DNA of 64,000 bases from Apiotrichum sp. Y4204 (GCA_025531455.1 JAMYHL010000040.1:310001-374000), one strand, 5' to 3'; shown: positions 43,821 through 57,058, counted from the first letter of the stretch. Notes: a model not told the origin generated them from the sequence alone. A program made the numbers and translations.

Positions 43821-44517
43821 CATGTCCTCTGGCCCCGACCTTCAACAATACCTTGCATAGATGAGAGACCCGGCACGCTGTACGCTGTACAATAGAGTGC
43901 GGTGCGTTAGACATAATGTGTAAACGCCAGTACCCAATGAATGTATCACCTTGCCATGAGACGAACACCTTGCTCCAGCTGTTGTTCTTCCCTATTTCAA
44001 AATAGGGCTTATTTTTCTGGCATGGAAGTGGGACTTCGATTACCAAATTTTGATTCCGCTAATCATTCCAAGGTAGTGTCCTGCCGAAGTAGTCAGCTTG
44101 ATGGATGGCTGTTGTTGTAGCGCCCATATCGAGAGAGGTGGACGACAGTCGATCGATTGCGAGCAGGTCAATTGATTCCTCGGTCCACTTCTGTTCATCT
44201 TTCCTCATCACCGCCTTCTCAAAATTCTCAACTTCCTCGCCTCATTCGCATCTCATTGTCGGCGCTCTTCTTTGTGTGCTCTATCGGTATCTTCCACCCG
44301 TGACCGCCTGCAGGGCTCCCACGCAAGGGTCGTGCGCAACCAACTGCCGGGTGCCGCCTTCCGGCCCCGTGCTTCTCGCTCACACACTAAACCGCCCTTC
44401 CTCGATCCTCGGTACCTGCTTCTTCCTCATCGCTACATATCTTCATTTCCTTTTGCGTGGGCTGAAGTCCCAACTTCTCTCTCATCGACCCCACTCTCCC
44501 CATCATCGCTCAATGCC
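43821..44517. other. Intergenic region, 0.7 kb
   Basis: Contains the DLT1 promoter and a C/T-rich leader. An in-frame upstream extension (from 44272) lacks conserved sequence. Confidence 0.5.
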
Positions 44518-45647
44518 ATGCCCTCCCACCCACCTGTCCATCATGAGGCGAACCGAAAACGCAAGCTGGGGTCGTTCCTCTACCATGCCTCATTCACCTT
44601 CTTCCTCCTCGTCCTTGGCGCTCTTCTTGTTGGCTCTGCGTGGGGCCTCGGCGAGCAGGCGTGGCGTACTGATCACCAACGGCGATGGAACATGTTTGCA
44701 TTGGTCGCGGCATATGTCGCATTAGTGAGTACATGGGCAGTCTGGGCGAAAATTTCACAGAGGAAGGATAGTGGACTCACCACTGGAAGTCCCTTTGCCG
44801 ACATGTCATTGACGCACGACGGCGATGGTTGCGGCTTTGCTTTCCGATTCCCTGCCCAATGGCTAACACCCCAGGCATTGATATCCCTCTTGCACATTTG
44901 GTCACGAACTCTTTCGGTCAAGAGAATCCTTACGACAATGCCCAAACCGTACATTCCCATCAAGAAGGTGGACGTTGCAAAGGTCAGTATGGATCGGAAA
45001 TAAGGCATCAGTTGTCTACCGCGTAAAGTTCTTTGCGAAGGGAGATCGCCCTGCTAGCATCAAGCAGCGGCGCCTGACTTTGGAGAAGTGCACCTCCGAC
45101 CGCCCTTCCTAATATGTGCTAACGCCCATTCAGAAAGTGGCAAAACACATTGCAACAGAATACTCCCGGACATCTGTGATTGCACATATCTCGCAGACCT
45201 CGGCGGCCTCGCACGAAGGCTGGGGAAGTCCGGGGACTGGGTGGGACGGCGTACACTATCGAACGTTTATACTCGGGACATTGCCTGAGATGCGTTAGTA
45301 TCTAAGACTTTCCTAAAAAGCCTGTGGTGATTCTCCCATCATCTGCTAACTGTTCAGGCGATATTCTGTGTCCCAAGGCGACTGGCCCACCCCTTTTGTC
45401 AGCGGCCTCACTGGTCGCGGCTGCAGACGCCCTCACCAACCACCAACCTGATCCACTACGTCTCTTTGTCGCATCATACGCATCTATTGTCGACCGTGCA
45501 CGATTCGCATTGGCAGAGCCCACAGAGAGCGACGCAGAAGCTGTGAGCAAGGTCGTGGCCTTGGTACGGGAGCTCGTTGAAGTGAAGCGCGAGAAACACG
45601 AGCTGGCATCAGATGTTGAACTGGACGGCTACGGACCAGAAGTCTAG
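44518..45647 (+). CDS. DLT1: DLT1-like (defect at low temperature) membrane protein
   Basis: Four exons (44518-44724, 44875-44982, 45134-45293, 45358-45647) give 254 residues. The plan matches fungal DLT1: two N-terminal transmembrane segments (FLYHASFTFFLLVLGALLVG and FALVAAYVALALISLLHIW), then the signature RILTTMPKPYIPIKKVDVAKKVAKHI, corresponding to GIPKTYIPI...V.K.V...I, followed by a soluble helix-rich tail ending LDGYGPEV. In yeast its loss causes cold sensitivity; biochemical function is unknown. The first intron is 150 nt and in frame, so an unspliced reading adds about 50 false residues; the second is 151 nt. It is convergent with SPT20, 183 bp away. Confidence 0.82.
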
Positions 45648-45830
45648 CTTGGGTCATTTACAGAAAGGTTTAGCTAGATGAAGCTTCTTGTAGATTCCTG
45701 TTGTAGTTTTACTTTATGACATAGATACATGCGTACAACATCTATACTGGAAGGATACCCGGGGTTAGAGACATGGTCCCGCATTTACAAAGTGACTGGA
45801 AGAGCAGCCATAAACTCATGGCACGGGACA

Positions 45831-47343
45831 TCAGGTGGCCGGCTTATCTTCCTTCTTCGGCGCCTTCTTCTTCTTTGGAGCGGCCTTCTTCGGAGCCTCG
45901 GCCTCCTCCTTGACCTTGGACTTGTCCTTATCCTTGGGCTTGTCCTTATCCTTCGTGTCCTTCTCCTTCTTATCGTCCTTATCCTTCTTATCCTCCTTGT
46001 CCTTTGCCTTCTTGTCCTTATCCTTCTTGGCCGGCTTCTCCTTATCGGCATCCTTCTCCTTCTTCTTGTCGTCCTTGTCATCCGCCTCCTCATCCTTCTT
46101 CTTCTTCTTGTCCGCCGGCTTCTTCTTGCCCTTGGCGGTCTCCTTCTTCCCCTTCTCTTTCTCCTTCTCCTTCTTCTCTTTCTCCTCCTTCTCCTTCTCC
46201 TCTTGCTCCTTCGCCTTGCGCTCCTCTTCCTTCTTCTTCTCGGCAGCGGTCTTCTTCTTTTTGGCAGGTTTCGGCGGCTCCTCGTCCTTCTCAGGTGGCG
46301 GAGCGGGGCGTTTCTTTTTCGGTTTCTTCTTCTCGTCAGGACCAGGCGGCGGCGGTCCACCGCCAGGTCCAACAGCACCCTCGCGGGCGCGCGCAGCGGC
46401 CTCGGCAGCCTCCTTCTGCTTGTGCGCCTTGATACGTTCCATAAGGCGAAGAACGGACCAGCTGGGTTGGAACGCACCGCCGCCTCCTGACCGCGTACCA
46501 GCAGTGAGAAGCTTGCGTATCGACTCGAGCTCCGAATCCTCCTCCTCGCCGGCGGTAAGGGTTTGCCGGAATGTTCCATCTGCGCCCATGTTCGGACCTG
46601 CCGGTGCAGTGAGTGCTAGTGACAGCGCGGCATTCCGAGTTGCAAGAATGGAAGTGCCGAGATAAAGCGGTGCGGACGTTGCGGCCTGAGAGTCAGCAAG
46701 GTCATACTCTGAATTTCCGACGTAGCATCTCGAGACTCACCATGATTCTGGACTCCAGCTCTAGCGTCATATTATCGTCCCATGCCTCCTGCCGTCGTTC
46801 CAGCATGATGTCAATCGTAAGCGGCAGAGTTTCTGGTGCAGGCCTCATCACGACGCGTGACCGTACTTCCGGCACTTTGCGGAAATCCTGTAGCTCTACC
46901 ACTAAACAGCCGTCGACAAATGACACCGGCGGACGAATGTCGTACAGGAACGGAATAAGGGCCGCGGGGATCACTTGCGCTCGCATGGCAAGGAGGAAAG
47001 GCTTCATCGGGCCGTCGTACAGAAAGTTTATTTCCTGTGTGTCAGAAAGCTGCAACCAGCAAGACAAGGTGACGGTAGGACAGGCTGTGCAAGCTCAAAA
47101 AGGGCACAAGACGGCTCAGATAGATCGTTGATAAATAGGTATCATTGTGCTATCCATCTGTACGTCGCAAGTCTGCGGCGAACGTCAAGACCGATGGTCA
47201 CACGCCTGCAACACACTCACACTGTTCTCAAAACGCCAGTAGGTCGGGTACAGCTGAATGCTGAGCGACGGCTCCCATTTTCGCGCCTTTTTCAGCACCG
47301 CGCGCGCAAAGCGGTGATAGTTGTAACCCGATGCGGAGGCCAT
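45831..47343 (-). CDS. SPT20: SPT20, SAGA coactivator scaffold subunit
   Basis: Three exons (47343-47221, 47034-46741, 46685-45831) give 423 residues. The first exon, MASASGYNYHRFARAVLKKA...SLSIQLYPTYWRFENS, and the second, IPAALIPFLYDIRPPVSFVDGCLVVELQDFRKVPEVRSRVVMRPAPETL, form the Spt20 domain (pattern F.F......P..ll..l......y.gC.ivEv.DyR........vLrP..etl). It holds the SAGA histone acetyltransferase complex together in the nucleus. The last exon turns into about 170 residues of Lys/Glu/Asp-rich low-complexity sequence, charged and probably disordered; the opposite strand accordingly shows large false frames. The first intron is 186 nt. It is divergent from VPS4 with a 408-bp shared promoter. 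Confidence 0.85.
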
Positions 47344-47751
47344 GATGGACTAGTGCTGTCGGGTCTGGATGGATGGGTTTGAGGTGATTGATGGAGTGGA
47401 TGTAAAGTCCAACGCGAAGCGTGCACTGGAAACACGGTTATCAATCTCGGCAGCCAGACAAAGCGGCCAGGTCCACTTGAACAGACAGCCTCTCGGCAGC
47501 GCGGGAGCAAAAGTCGTTCACGTGGCGGCGTCGGGCTGGTACGGCTACCCTGGCTGGTGGTGCGCTGCTGCGCTGGTGCACATGGATGGCGCTGAGCGCT
47601 TGTTCAGGCGTCATCGAGGGATCAAGGGCAGAGACACCCCGCGAGGGGCGAGAGCATTGGCCAGTCTGTCAACAACTCTCGTCCAACTTGAGCATATCAC
47701 CATACTCATCATCGGATTCTCTCCCCTCAAACATCTACATAAACGCTCAGG
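47344..47751. promoter_or_regulatory. Bidirectional promoter region, SPT20 / VPS4
   Basis: 408 bp between two divergent start codons. No TATA box is evident; assignment rests on position only. Confidence 0.4.
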
Positions 47752-49492
<1,741 letters not shown>

Positions 49493-49611
49493 TACATACA
49501 CTTTATAGGCTTCCAGTTACGTTTTTCACGGGTTCCTTTGAACTCATGAGTGATTACATTGACGAGGTACAGATTGACACTTCCTGCATCTATCTGATGC
49601 CTCAATCTAAT

Positions 49612-50698
49612 TCAGCGACGGCGTCGGCTCTCCCCGTCGTGCTTCGCCTCGTTCTGCCTTCTGTGCTTGTGAACTAACTCCTGCAAACTCTCCAAGGGAT
49701 CTCGGCGTCTGTCGGTGTTTTGGGGCCCAGGGGTGCCCGCGCGTGATGAGGTTGCGGAGGCCCTACCACCCCGCCAGGGCTGAAGCTGGCGCGAGGGCCC
49801 TCTGTACCCCGAGCCCTGTCCAAGGGCCCCACGGCCCCCACGGCTTCCGCCACGGCTCTGTACTCGTCCACCACGCTGGTGCGGGAATGTTGGCGAGTAC
49901 GGCGGAACGAGCGTGGGCGGGAATGGCGGCGCCGGGTTGGGTGGCTTTTGCAACAGAAACCGCGCCGGAATCTGTGTTTGGCTGTTGCACGCGGGGACGA
50001 CAAAGCAGCACAGCCTAACTGAGGTCAGCCAATGATCAGGACAGCCATCTCAACTGACAGCCATCGAGCGCCATATTCGCCACTGAATGTCAGCGCAGCG
50101 CTGGCAAACGCACGGGGGGAGACATACAGTTCTGATTTGCCGTCCACGCCACCTTATCACGGAAGTTAACGATCGCGATGCCCGTGAGGATCTTGACATC
50201 GGCGACGGCGCCGTACCGCGAGACCATAAGAGACTGGATCTCGGAAGGGAGCACGTCGGCGGGAATGGGGAAGAGAAGGAGTGTTCGCGACGGCGCGTCG
50301 CGCGCCCTGGGGAGGGGTGGGTTGCCGACAATGGGAAGGATGCGGTCGGCGAGACGTGTCTTACCCGGCGGATTTGGGAAGGACCCGTGTCGCCGCTTTG
50401 GGTCCGCCCCGCTCGGAATGGCGATAGGCAGCGCAGGGCGGGAGGCGTCGCCATCGAAGCTCCATACGCTCAACGGCGTGCCCGACCTGGACGACTCACT
50501 GCGCAGGTGCCCGACTTGCCGTTCATGCTGGGGGAGCCGCATCGGCGGGCCGAGGCGCGGTTCGGGGCTGGGGTTGGCATGAGAGCTCGTGAGAGTCGCC
50601 GCGGCCATCTTGCGCGCCAGCTGCGTGAGTGAGTAAACATTCAGGGAGAGACATACCTCCTCCTCGATTGTGAGGTCTACATCCATGGGCTCGTCCAT
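49612..50698 (-). CDS. RRM-like RNA-binding protein with RGG tail
   Basis: Four exons (50698-50657, 50620-50128, 50082-50059, 50018-49612) give 321 residues. An acidic start (MDEPMDVDLTIEEE) leads into a Pro/Ser-rich region. Residues about 126-195 fold like an RRM: RTLLLFPIPADV, then PSEIQSLMVSRYGAVADVKIL, GIAIVNFRD, a helix through NLANMALDG and the last strand FRLCCFV. The tail has SRGGSRGGRGALGQGSGYRG plus WRGGR and ends in RRRR, typical of RNA-binding disordered tails. The splice chain was fixed by frame: the third intron (40 nt) uses GTCAGT, the second (45 nt) GTATGT, the first (36 nt) is a multiple of three. Mei2-like or other mRNA-regulating proteins are possible relatives; not resolved. 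Confidence 0.72.
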
Positions 50699-51213
50699 TT
50701 GCGCCGAGGTTTCGCAGGCCAAGAGAGTGAGGGATGAGCAAGATTAAGAGAATGGAAAGACGTGAAGGATGGGATAACGAAGAGGATGGTGAACTGCCGT
50801 GAAGAGGGCGGTGAGGAGGGTAGTCAGGAGGGCAAGAGTGGGGATGAGAGAGTGAGTGTGAAATACAGGGAAGGTCATCATTCATCTTCCTCGCACTCCA
50901 GTATCCAGACGCACGGACGTGGCTCTGCGTTCGTGTGTTTGCGTCTGCCGGCCGCCTGTGTGGCTTGCATGGTATGCTGCACTTCTACTTGCGCTCTCCG
51001 TTCTTTTACCTTGTACGCGACTTACCTTGCTTTCTTAACATTTCACTTATTGCAATGCTTGCTCACTGAGTATCGCCCACCAGAACTACTGAATGCCCAA
51101 GGTTAAGCGGAGCTGGAATACATGCTGTTTCGCGGTCTAATGTTCTAATGCTACAGTAATGTCTGGAGTTGTGCCGGTATGATTATCGGCGCTGGGAAGG
51201 AAGTGTCTAGTTA
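50699..51213. other. Intergenic region, 0.5 kb
   Basis: Upstream of the RRM gene and downstream of the GH9 gene, both leftward. Nothing recognised. Confidence 0.5.
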
Positions 51214-53568
51214 CTAGGTGCGGCCAGCGTAGAGGCGGCCGAGGGTCATGCGCCGGCTGTGTTTGGCGCGCACGCTGCGCTTGCCACCGGCGGCGAGGCG
51301 GGCGCGCTTGATCGCAGCGGCGCGCTCATTGAACTGACGGACGCAGTTGCCGTTGGGACACGTTTCCTGGGCCTTGTCCTCCTCCTTATACTCCTCAGGC
51401 TTGTCCTCCTTCTTCTCCTCGGACTTGCCGTCCTTCTTCTCCTCGGGCTTGTCGTCCTTCTTCTCCTCAGGCTTGTCGTCCTTCTTCACCTCGGGCTTGG
51501 AGGTCTCCTGAGGCTTGGCGGCGCCTGTCGTCTCCTCAGGCTTCTTGCTCTCCTCGGGCTTCTTGCCCTCCTCAGGCTTCTTGCTCTCCTCAGGCTTGGC
51601 GATCTCCTTGGGCTTGGTTTCCGTGGAGGTCGGCGAGCCGGCGGACTCAGTAGCGGAAGTGGACTCAGGGGTCTTGTGCTCGGTGTCGTCGTCACAAGGC
51701 TCCTCCTTGCCCTCCTCCTTCTTGCCCCCAGCGATGCCGTCGACCTTCACCGACTTGTGCTTGTCCTTGCAGTTGCAGTCCTTCTCAGGCTTCGCGGTGC
51801 TGTTGCCGCCCGCGCCGAGAGTGGGAAGGCCCTTGGACTCGGGGAGAGGAGTAAGCTTGAACTCCGTCTTCTCCAGGTAAAGCTCGGTGTCGGTGTGGTT
51901 GTCGCAGGGGACGGCGAAGCTGCAGGCCTTGCCTTCGGGGCTCTTGAAGGGCTTGACCTCGAGGTTGACGTAGTAGGGGTCGCCCGCACCCTTGCAGATC
52001 TCGTAGGCGGCGAGGACGGGGGCGTTGGCGGCGTAGTCGAGCGAAGGCTCGCCCATCTGCCAGTCACTCAGGTCGTCCCAGTACTTGTCGACGTTCTTGG
52101 CAGTGACGAGGGGGCCACCAACAACGGCACCGTAGAGAGTGTGGGCAGGCTTGGTGAGGTTGGCAATGCACTCGTCACACCAGTTGTCCTCGTCCATGTT
52201 GATACCGCTGGCCATTGAGTTGTGCGGGAGAAGAGGGGCGTTGGGGTGGATACCGATCATGTAAGGAGCGTTCATGGGGTTCTTGCCGAGCCAGTAGTCG
52301 ACCTGGCTCTGGGCGAAGGACTCATACTTGCCGCGCTTCTCGGGCGAGCTGGCCATGGGGGCGTACCGGAAGAGAAGGTGGGCGGCGGCGAGGGCAGGCT
52401 GGAGCGAGTTGAGGTTGGAGAGCTGGCCGTAGGTAAGGAGACCGCCGGGGGTGATGGTGCCGTTCTTGAGCTTGTTGTCGACAATGTTGTCAAAGTAGTA
52501 CTCGCACTCCTCCTGCCAACCGGTGACGTTGGGCTCAAGGCCGGCGCTGATGGCAATCTCGGGGCGGGCGTGGGCGAGCTCAGCAAACATGACATAGGCG
52601 GCGGGAAGACGCGACTCCCAGCCCCACATGGACTCGTTGTGCGAAAGCTGGAAAGCGGTGTAGAAGTTGTAGGCGTCCTTGTAGTACGCGCCGTCACCGG
52701 TGGCGGCGGCGAGCGAGATGGCCGAGGTGACGAGGTCGTCGGTGTAGTACGAAGAGCCGTAAGCCTCGTTCATGGCGGGGATGGAGTCGGAGTAAACAGC
52801 GTAGGGCTTGGTGTTGACAGCTGTGTCGTAGAGGCTCTTGGCCTCGCAGAGAAGCTTTTCGGAGTAGGCCTTGTCGGCAAGCGAAGCAGGGGCATAGGCG
52901 TCCTTGGAAGTGTTCCAAGTTTGGCCAGAGTATGCGAGAGATCCAAGAGCAAAGGCAGCAGCAGTGGACGCCCAGGCGTCGGTACCGGGAGCGGTCTTGT
53001 TGAGGACGTACGAAGGGCGAGGGGTGGGAAGAGTCTGGTCGCCGCCCCAGTGGCCGTTGACGACCTGGGAGTCACCGACCTGAACGACAAGGTCGCCGCC
53101 GGGAAGATGAGCGTTCATGAGCCAGTCAAAGCCCCAGCGGAGGTTGCTGTCGAGGTACTTGGTCTGCTTGGCCTTGTCAAAACCGGGGCCGTAAGAGAGG
53201 GCGCCCCAGGACATGGCAAACATGGTGAAGGTGAAGGGGAAAGTGCACTTGATGGCGTTACCTGCGTCCCAGAAGCCGCCAGACAGGTCGGCACCGACGT
53301 CCAAGCCGTCGTTAGGCACAGTGTTGTTGCGCCAGGGGACACGGTTGGGATACTCGCCCGCGTTGAGGTTTCCCGCGCGCTGCGAGTCAAAGAAGTAGAG
53401 CGAGTTGCCGAGGACGGTCTTCCACTGCTTGTTGACGCGGTACTTTCCCGGCTTGACGCGGGACTTGCGAGTACCGTGGCGGGGCTTCGGGGGCATGTAC
53501 GTGTCCTTCGGCGCAAAGCTAGCCGTCACTGTGCTCACCAGGAGCAGAGCGTGAAGAAGGTAGATCAT
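51214..53568 (-). CDS. Secreted glycoside hydrolase family 9 (endoglucanase-like) with charged tail
   Basis: A single uninterrupted exon of 784 residues. The signal peptide is residues 1-16 (MIYLLHALLLVSTVTA). The GH9 catalytic domain (about 45-525) shows DLSGGFWDAGNAIKCTFP, FDWLMNAHLPGGDLVVQVGD, VDYWLGKNPM and WQMGEPSLDYAANAPVL, where Glu507 fits the catalytic acid. The usual DAGD reads DAGN: Asp101 is kept and the second position is Asn104, the usual base. Near NAPYMIGIHPNAPLLPHNSM the family HPHHR motif is also lost. Residues about 600-735 are PEESKKPEE/KKDDKPEEKK repeats, followed by a short basic C-terminus (GKRSVRAKHSRRM). No cellulose-binding module. It may be a weakened or altered enzyme, or act on a different wall glucan. 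TTTATA at 53810-53815 is a possible TATA box. Confidence 0.92.
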   Translation of the reverse strand: MIYLLHALLLVSTVTASFAPKDTYMPPKPRHGTRKSRVKPGKYRVNKQWKTVLGNSLYFFDSQRAGNLNAGEYPNRVPWRNNTVPNDGLDVGADLSGGFWDAGNAIKCTFPFTFTMFAMSWGALSYGPGFDKAKQTKYLDSNLRWGFDWLMNAHLPGGDLVVQVGDSQVVNGHWGGDQTLPTPRPSYVLNKTAPGTDAWASTAAAFALGSLAYSGQTWNTSKDAYAPASLADKAYSEKLLCEAKSLYDTAVNTKPYAVYSDSIPAMNEAYGSSYYTDDLVTSAISLAAATGDGAYYKDAYNFYTAFQLSHNESMWGWESRLPAAYVMFAELAHARPEIAISAGLEPNVTGWQEECEYYFDNIVDNKLKNGTITPGGLLTYGQLSNLNSLQPALAAAHLLFRYAPMASSPEKRGKYESFAQSQVDYWLGKNPMNAPYMIGIHPNAPLLPHNSMASGINMDEDNWCDECIANLTKPAHTLYGAVVGGPLVTAKNVDKYWDDLSDWQMGEPSLDYAANAPVLAAYEICKGAGDPYYVNLEVKPFKSPEGKACSFAVPCDNHTDTELYLEKTEFKLTPLPESKGLPTLGAGGNSTAKPEKDCNCKDKHKSVKVDGIAGGKKEEGKEEPCDDDTEHKTPESTSATESAGSPTSTETKPKEIAKPEESKKPEEGKKPEESKKPEETTGAAKPQETSKPEVKKDDKPEEKKDDKPEEKKDGKSEEKKEDKPEEYKEEDKAQETCPNGNCVRQFNERAAAIKRARLAAGGKRSVRAKHSRRMTLGRLYAGRT

Positions 53569-55458
53569 TGTACGTGAGTGATCGTAAATTGAAAGCGGAA
53601 AGCGGGAAGTGAGAGGTAAGAGAAAGTTGAGTATGAAGAAGGGAAGGAAAAAGAGAACGAAGTCGTAGGAAGTGTCGTCTCAAATGTCGTAAAAATGAAC
53701 AAGAATGGATGAGAAGTCGAAGCCGGTGCAAATGCCACCAGTGCAGTGGTTATGTTTTGCAGGCGTGTGTTGTGAGTGATGAGGATGAGAGCTCGTCCAT
53801 TGTATGCCATTTATACTCTGTCGGTGTCGAGACACACACATCCATTCCGTGAAGTCGGAAGGTCAAGGTTTGAATCAAAGGAACGCGGCAACGGCATTGC
53901 GACGCACACAGTTCGGACGCATTCAACTTGAAACAGAGAGGCAGAAGGATCGGGGATGGAGAAGAGCAGCGACAAAGAAGAATGAAGCATGAGAGGTGAG
54001 GATGTATCGCGTACACAGGTTACAGGTGGGGAGCTCGATGAGGCGATGTTGAATGGGGTTGAGGCCGTGCCACTCGCCGTTTGAAGGCTGAAACGTCATC
54101 AGTGGCAGTCCCACAGGCTACAATGTCGCCGTCCTCACACATCGCATCCTCCAGGCGTCTCAGAATGCGTTGTTGTTACTACTACATTCAGAGAAATCTG
54201 CGGCAGGGGAGGGATCTGGGGCGGGGCAGGCGGCGTGCAGTGCAGTGGATCTCCCCGTTCTGGCTGGCCATTGTCGACAAAGGAGTAGAAACGAAAACGC
54301 CGACCATCTCGAGGTATGAGGTAGAAGGTACACACACCCGCGAGTCCAGCCTCACAAGATTACGACATGGTGCGCTACGGTGCTCTGTATCCCAGGCACC
54401 TGGTCGCCCCTGGCCTATCAACCAGTCAAACGGCGACAAGCACCCGCGGCCGGTAACCTGTGCACCTGTGCAACCAGAAACACAACGAAGGGGGCCACCC
54501 TGCAATGCGTTGCGGGGAAGCAGGCTGTGGAGAGCAACCCCTGTACGCTGTACTGTACCGTGTGGCCTGTGGACTGTGTGGATGACGAGAATGCTGGGCA
54601 GTAAGGAGGATGAAACACGCTAATAATTGTTCGACGATCATGCCAATCCTGTTAATCCTGTTGATCCACGGCCGATCAAACCAGGGTGTAGCTGATCCAA
54701 CACCATCTCCGGCTTTGTATCACATTCAGGTAGTTGAAACAAAACAACAGACAATGCTCCGATACGGGACGGTTGCACAGCGCGCCAGCATACACCACAT
54801 GAGACGCGACGGACATCACCCCTGCGACGGCCACTGCTTACAGGCACAGCGACAACCTGAATTACGACGCCGGCTGACACTCACCCAGGCAATGGGGGAC
54901 GCGGGGGACGGTTCACAAGGAAAAACTTGAGGCAAGGACTCTTGCTCCCATGCAGACCCCTCTGCAGCAATCTTCGTTCTATTTAGTCCATCTTGCTGCC
55001 AAGCAGGCTGCTGCTCTGAATAGAATCACGGCCCCCGCAGAGCGTGATGGCCCACAAAGCTTGGTCGGGCTTATTACACCGTGGGAACATATTCACTGAC
55101 GTTACAAAGCAGCCACAGCGCTCCGTGCCGAGTTCAGCAAGTCATGTGGTTTCTGCTAGATCGGCGATCGGCGAGCTGTTGAATCCATCTGGTGTCATAC
55201 GATGGATGTGCACAGCCCAAGCGCGCCTCATACAGTTCTCTCTGAAATGCTCCATAGTCAATGAATCAGCCTATGGTCCCTCCCGCACTAGCATCTCTGT
55301 GTACAGAGTGCCAAGGCTTCCTAAAAGAAGAATTGTCTGCCTGAACAGAACGAGGCTGTGGTTCCGAAAGCCCCACACCATTCAGCCGCCTTGTACTGTT
55401 GCATCGGCGAGTCAAACGTCCACAGCTTCTTCATTTCCTTCTTTATCCCCTTTCATAC
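53569..55458. other. Gene-free 1.9-kb region
   Basis: GH9 promoter side and GST 3' side. A reverse-strand TATAAA (53810-53815) stands 242 bp before the GH9 ATG. No supported gene in 53900-55450. Confidence 0.5.
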
Positions 55459-56290
55459 CTATGCACCAAGCGCAGCGAGAACTTTCTTCTTCCGCTCGGG
55501 ATCGACGGGCGTGAAAGGCGACACAAACTTTGTCGCCTTGATCATCGCCTCGGCCCACGCAGCGACGTGAGGGAGATCGGGGTGCATCCACACACGGGGG
55601 TTGACGTCCTGCGCGTTGAGCTGGGTAGACACAAACCAGCCCCAGACGGCGGCGTCCGCGTGGCTCGGCTTAGCGAGGACGAACGGCCCGGGAGAGTCGG
55701 CCAGCACGCGTTCAAAGAGCGCAAGCTTCGTGCGCGCGGGGACAGTCAGCCGGTCCATCGCCTCCGGATCGTCGAGGGCCTTGAGCTGTTTGAGAGCGAG
55801 CGAGCGCGAGTCCTCCGCTGGCCCGTTCTTCACCTTGAGGAAGTACTCGAAGCTCGAGTCGTCATAGTAGTACAGCGTAAGCGGGCGGAAGATGTCGCGC
55901 AACGTCGTCGCAAGCTCCGTGTCCACCCATGACTGGAGGAGACGCGCAGCGGCGCGCCCGTCGGCCGAGGGGAAGAGGACGCCGGGGTGCAGGCTGTCGA
56001 GGTGCACCGCGATGTCCCACGAGTCGGTTACGTACCCGCTCGGCGTCTGAAGTGTTGGGACCGTCACGGCGGGGTTACCCGTCGCCTTGGCGAGGTCGGA
56101 GCGAATCTGCGGGAAGGTGTAGGAGACGGTCTCGTATGAGAGGTCCAGCAGCCTGCAATCAGCACCGCACTTGGCCACTTCGTCATTACACTCACGCAAG
56201 ATCCGCCTTTGTGCGCCAGGTGTACGGGCTGAACCGATTGTTCCCCCCATCAGCGGGCGCGAGCTCGTACAGCGTATACTCTTTGGTCAT
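55459..56290 (-). CDS. Glutathione S-transferase, fungal etherase (FuA/LigE-like) type
   Basis: Two exons (56290-56196 and 56152-55459; 43-nt intron) give 262 residues. The N-terminal thioredoxin-fold part reads MTKEYTLYELAPADGGNNRFSPYTWRTKADLALLDLSYETV, with the NrFSPyTWR glutathione-site signature of GSTFuA and bacterial beta-etherases, then TVPTLQTPSGYVTDSWDIAVHLD with the family TVPTL and DSW motifs. The helical C-terminal domain ends in WFVSTQLNA and a basic tail. Etherase-like GSTs in wood-associated fungi bind or cleave lignin-derived aromatics; a similar detoxification role is plausible, not shown. The gene is simple and well defined. Confidence 0.92.
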
Positions 56291-57058
56291 CGTGAAGTCG
56301 ACAGTGTGTTTGCCATTTGGAAGCGACCATGTTGTTGCGGTTTATGTGTACTACGTTGTTGCCTGGCATGGTCCGAGCTGGCGAGCCTGGCTGAGCCATG
56401 GCGTCATGAGTCAGCCGAATCGCTTGTCGGAGATCGCCGCGGCACCGGAGCCGCCGTGCCGATACAATGGCCGGGTGACACGAGACGTAAAATCAGTCGC
56501 GCACGATGTCAAGATTTTCAGTTAACCGCCCAGCGCAGTGATCAAGACCAGACAGCTTTTGTTATCGTTGTCAGCGGTAGGCGCCAGGGGTTTGGGGGGG
56601 CGACAGGCGGCTCGAAGAAGGTCGTACTCTCCGAGTGACATCAATTGACCATATGAAAGAACGTTGGAACACCTTACACCGTCAAGCTGCGTCAAGGAAC
56701 TTTTACCACGTTTCCTGGGACGATCAGCTGCACAACACTTCTGGATCGCTTCTGATTGTCCGATTTCCTGATCGAGAACACAGACCGCCGACTTGGACGC
56801 CAATCCGGCAGATGTCTTTTGGGTTTCGTTCACACCGTTGTTTTCGAGGTGGGTTTTTTTTTTTTTTTCTTTTTTTTTTTTTTCTTTTTTTTTTTTCTGC
56901 TGTTGTATATTGAGATGTTATCAGATTGCTGAAGAGCAAACCTGGCTCGACTCATCAGGACTCTCACTCGTCCTCGCACGTATGTGATACTACCCGGACG
57001 CCGAGGCGCCATATGCATGCCAGTGAAAGTTACATTGAATCTATCCTTCTCCTTCCCC
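56291..57058. other. GST promoter region with poly-T tract
   Basis: 768 bp between RPC2's stop and the GST ATG. A broken poly-T tract at about 56852-56896 (A on the GST coding strand) lies about 560 bp upstream of the GST start. No gene seen. Confidence 0.55.
56852..56896. repeat. Poly(dA:dT) tract
   Basis: About 45 T-rich bases on the + strand interrupted by single C residues, ending TTTCTGCTG. It resembles the tract at 4673-4732 in composition and in its position upstream of a leftward gene. Confidence 0.85.

Noticed and set aside
45729..46665. Leu- or Ser/Phe-rich frames opposite the SPT20 tail, looking like membrane proteins
   Set aside because: They are the complement of Lys/Glu/Asp codons in the SPT20 low-complexity tail; the sense strand joins to a conserved Spt20 domain.
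52222..53577. Long + strand frames (451 and 319 codons) opposite the GH9 gene
   Set aside because: Val/Gly/Leu-rich shadow of a conserved, signal-peptide-bearing GH9 protein.
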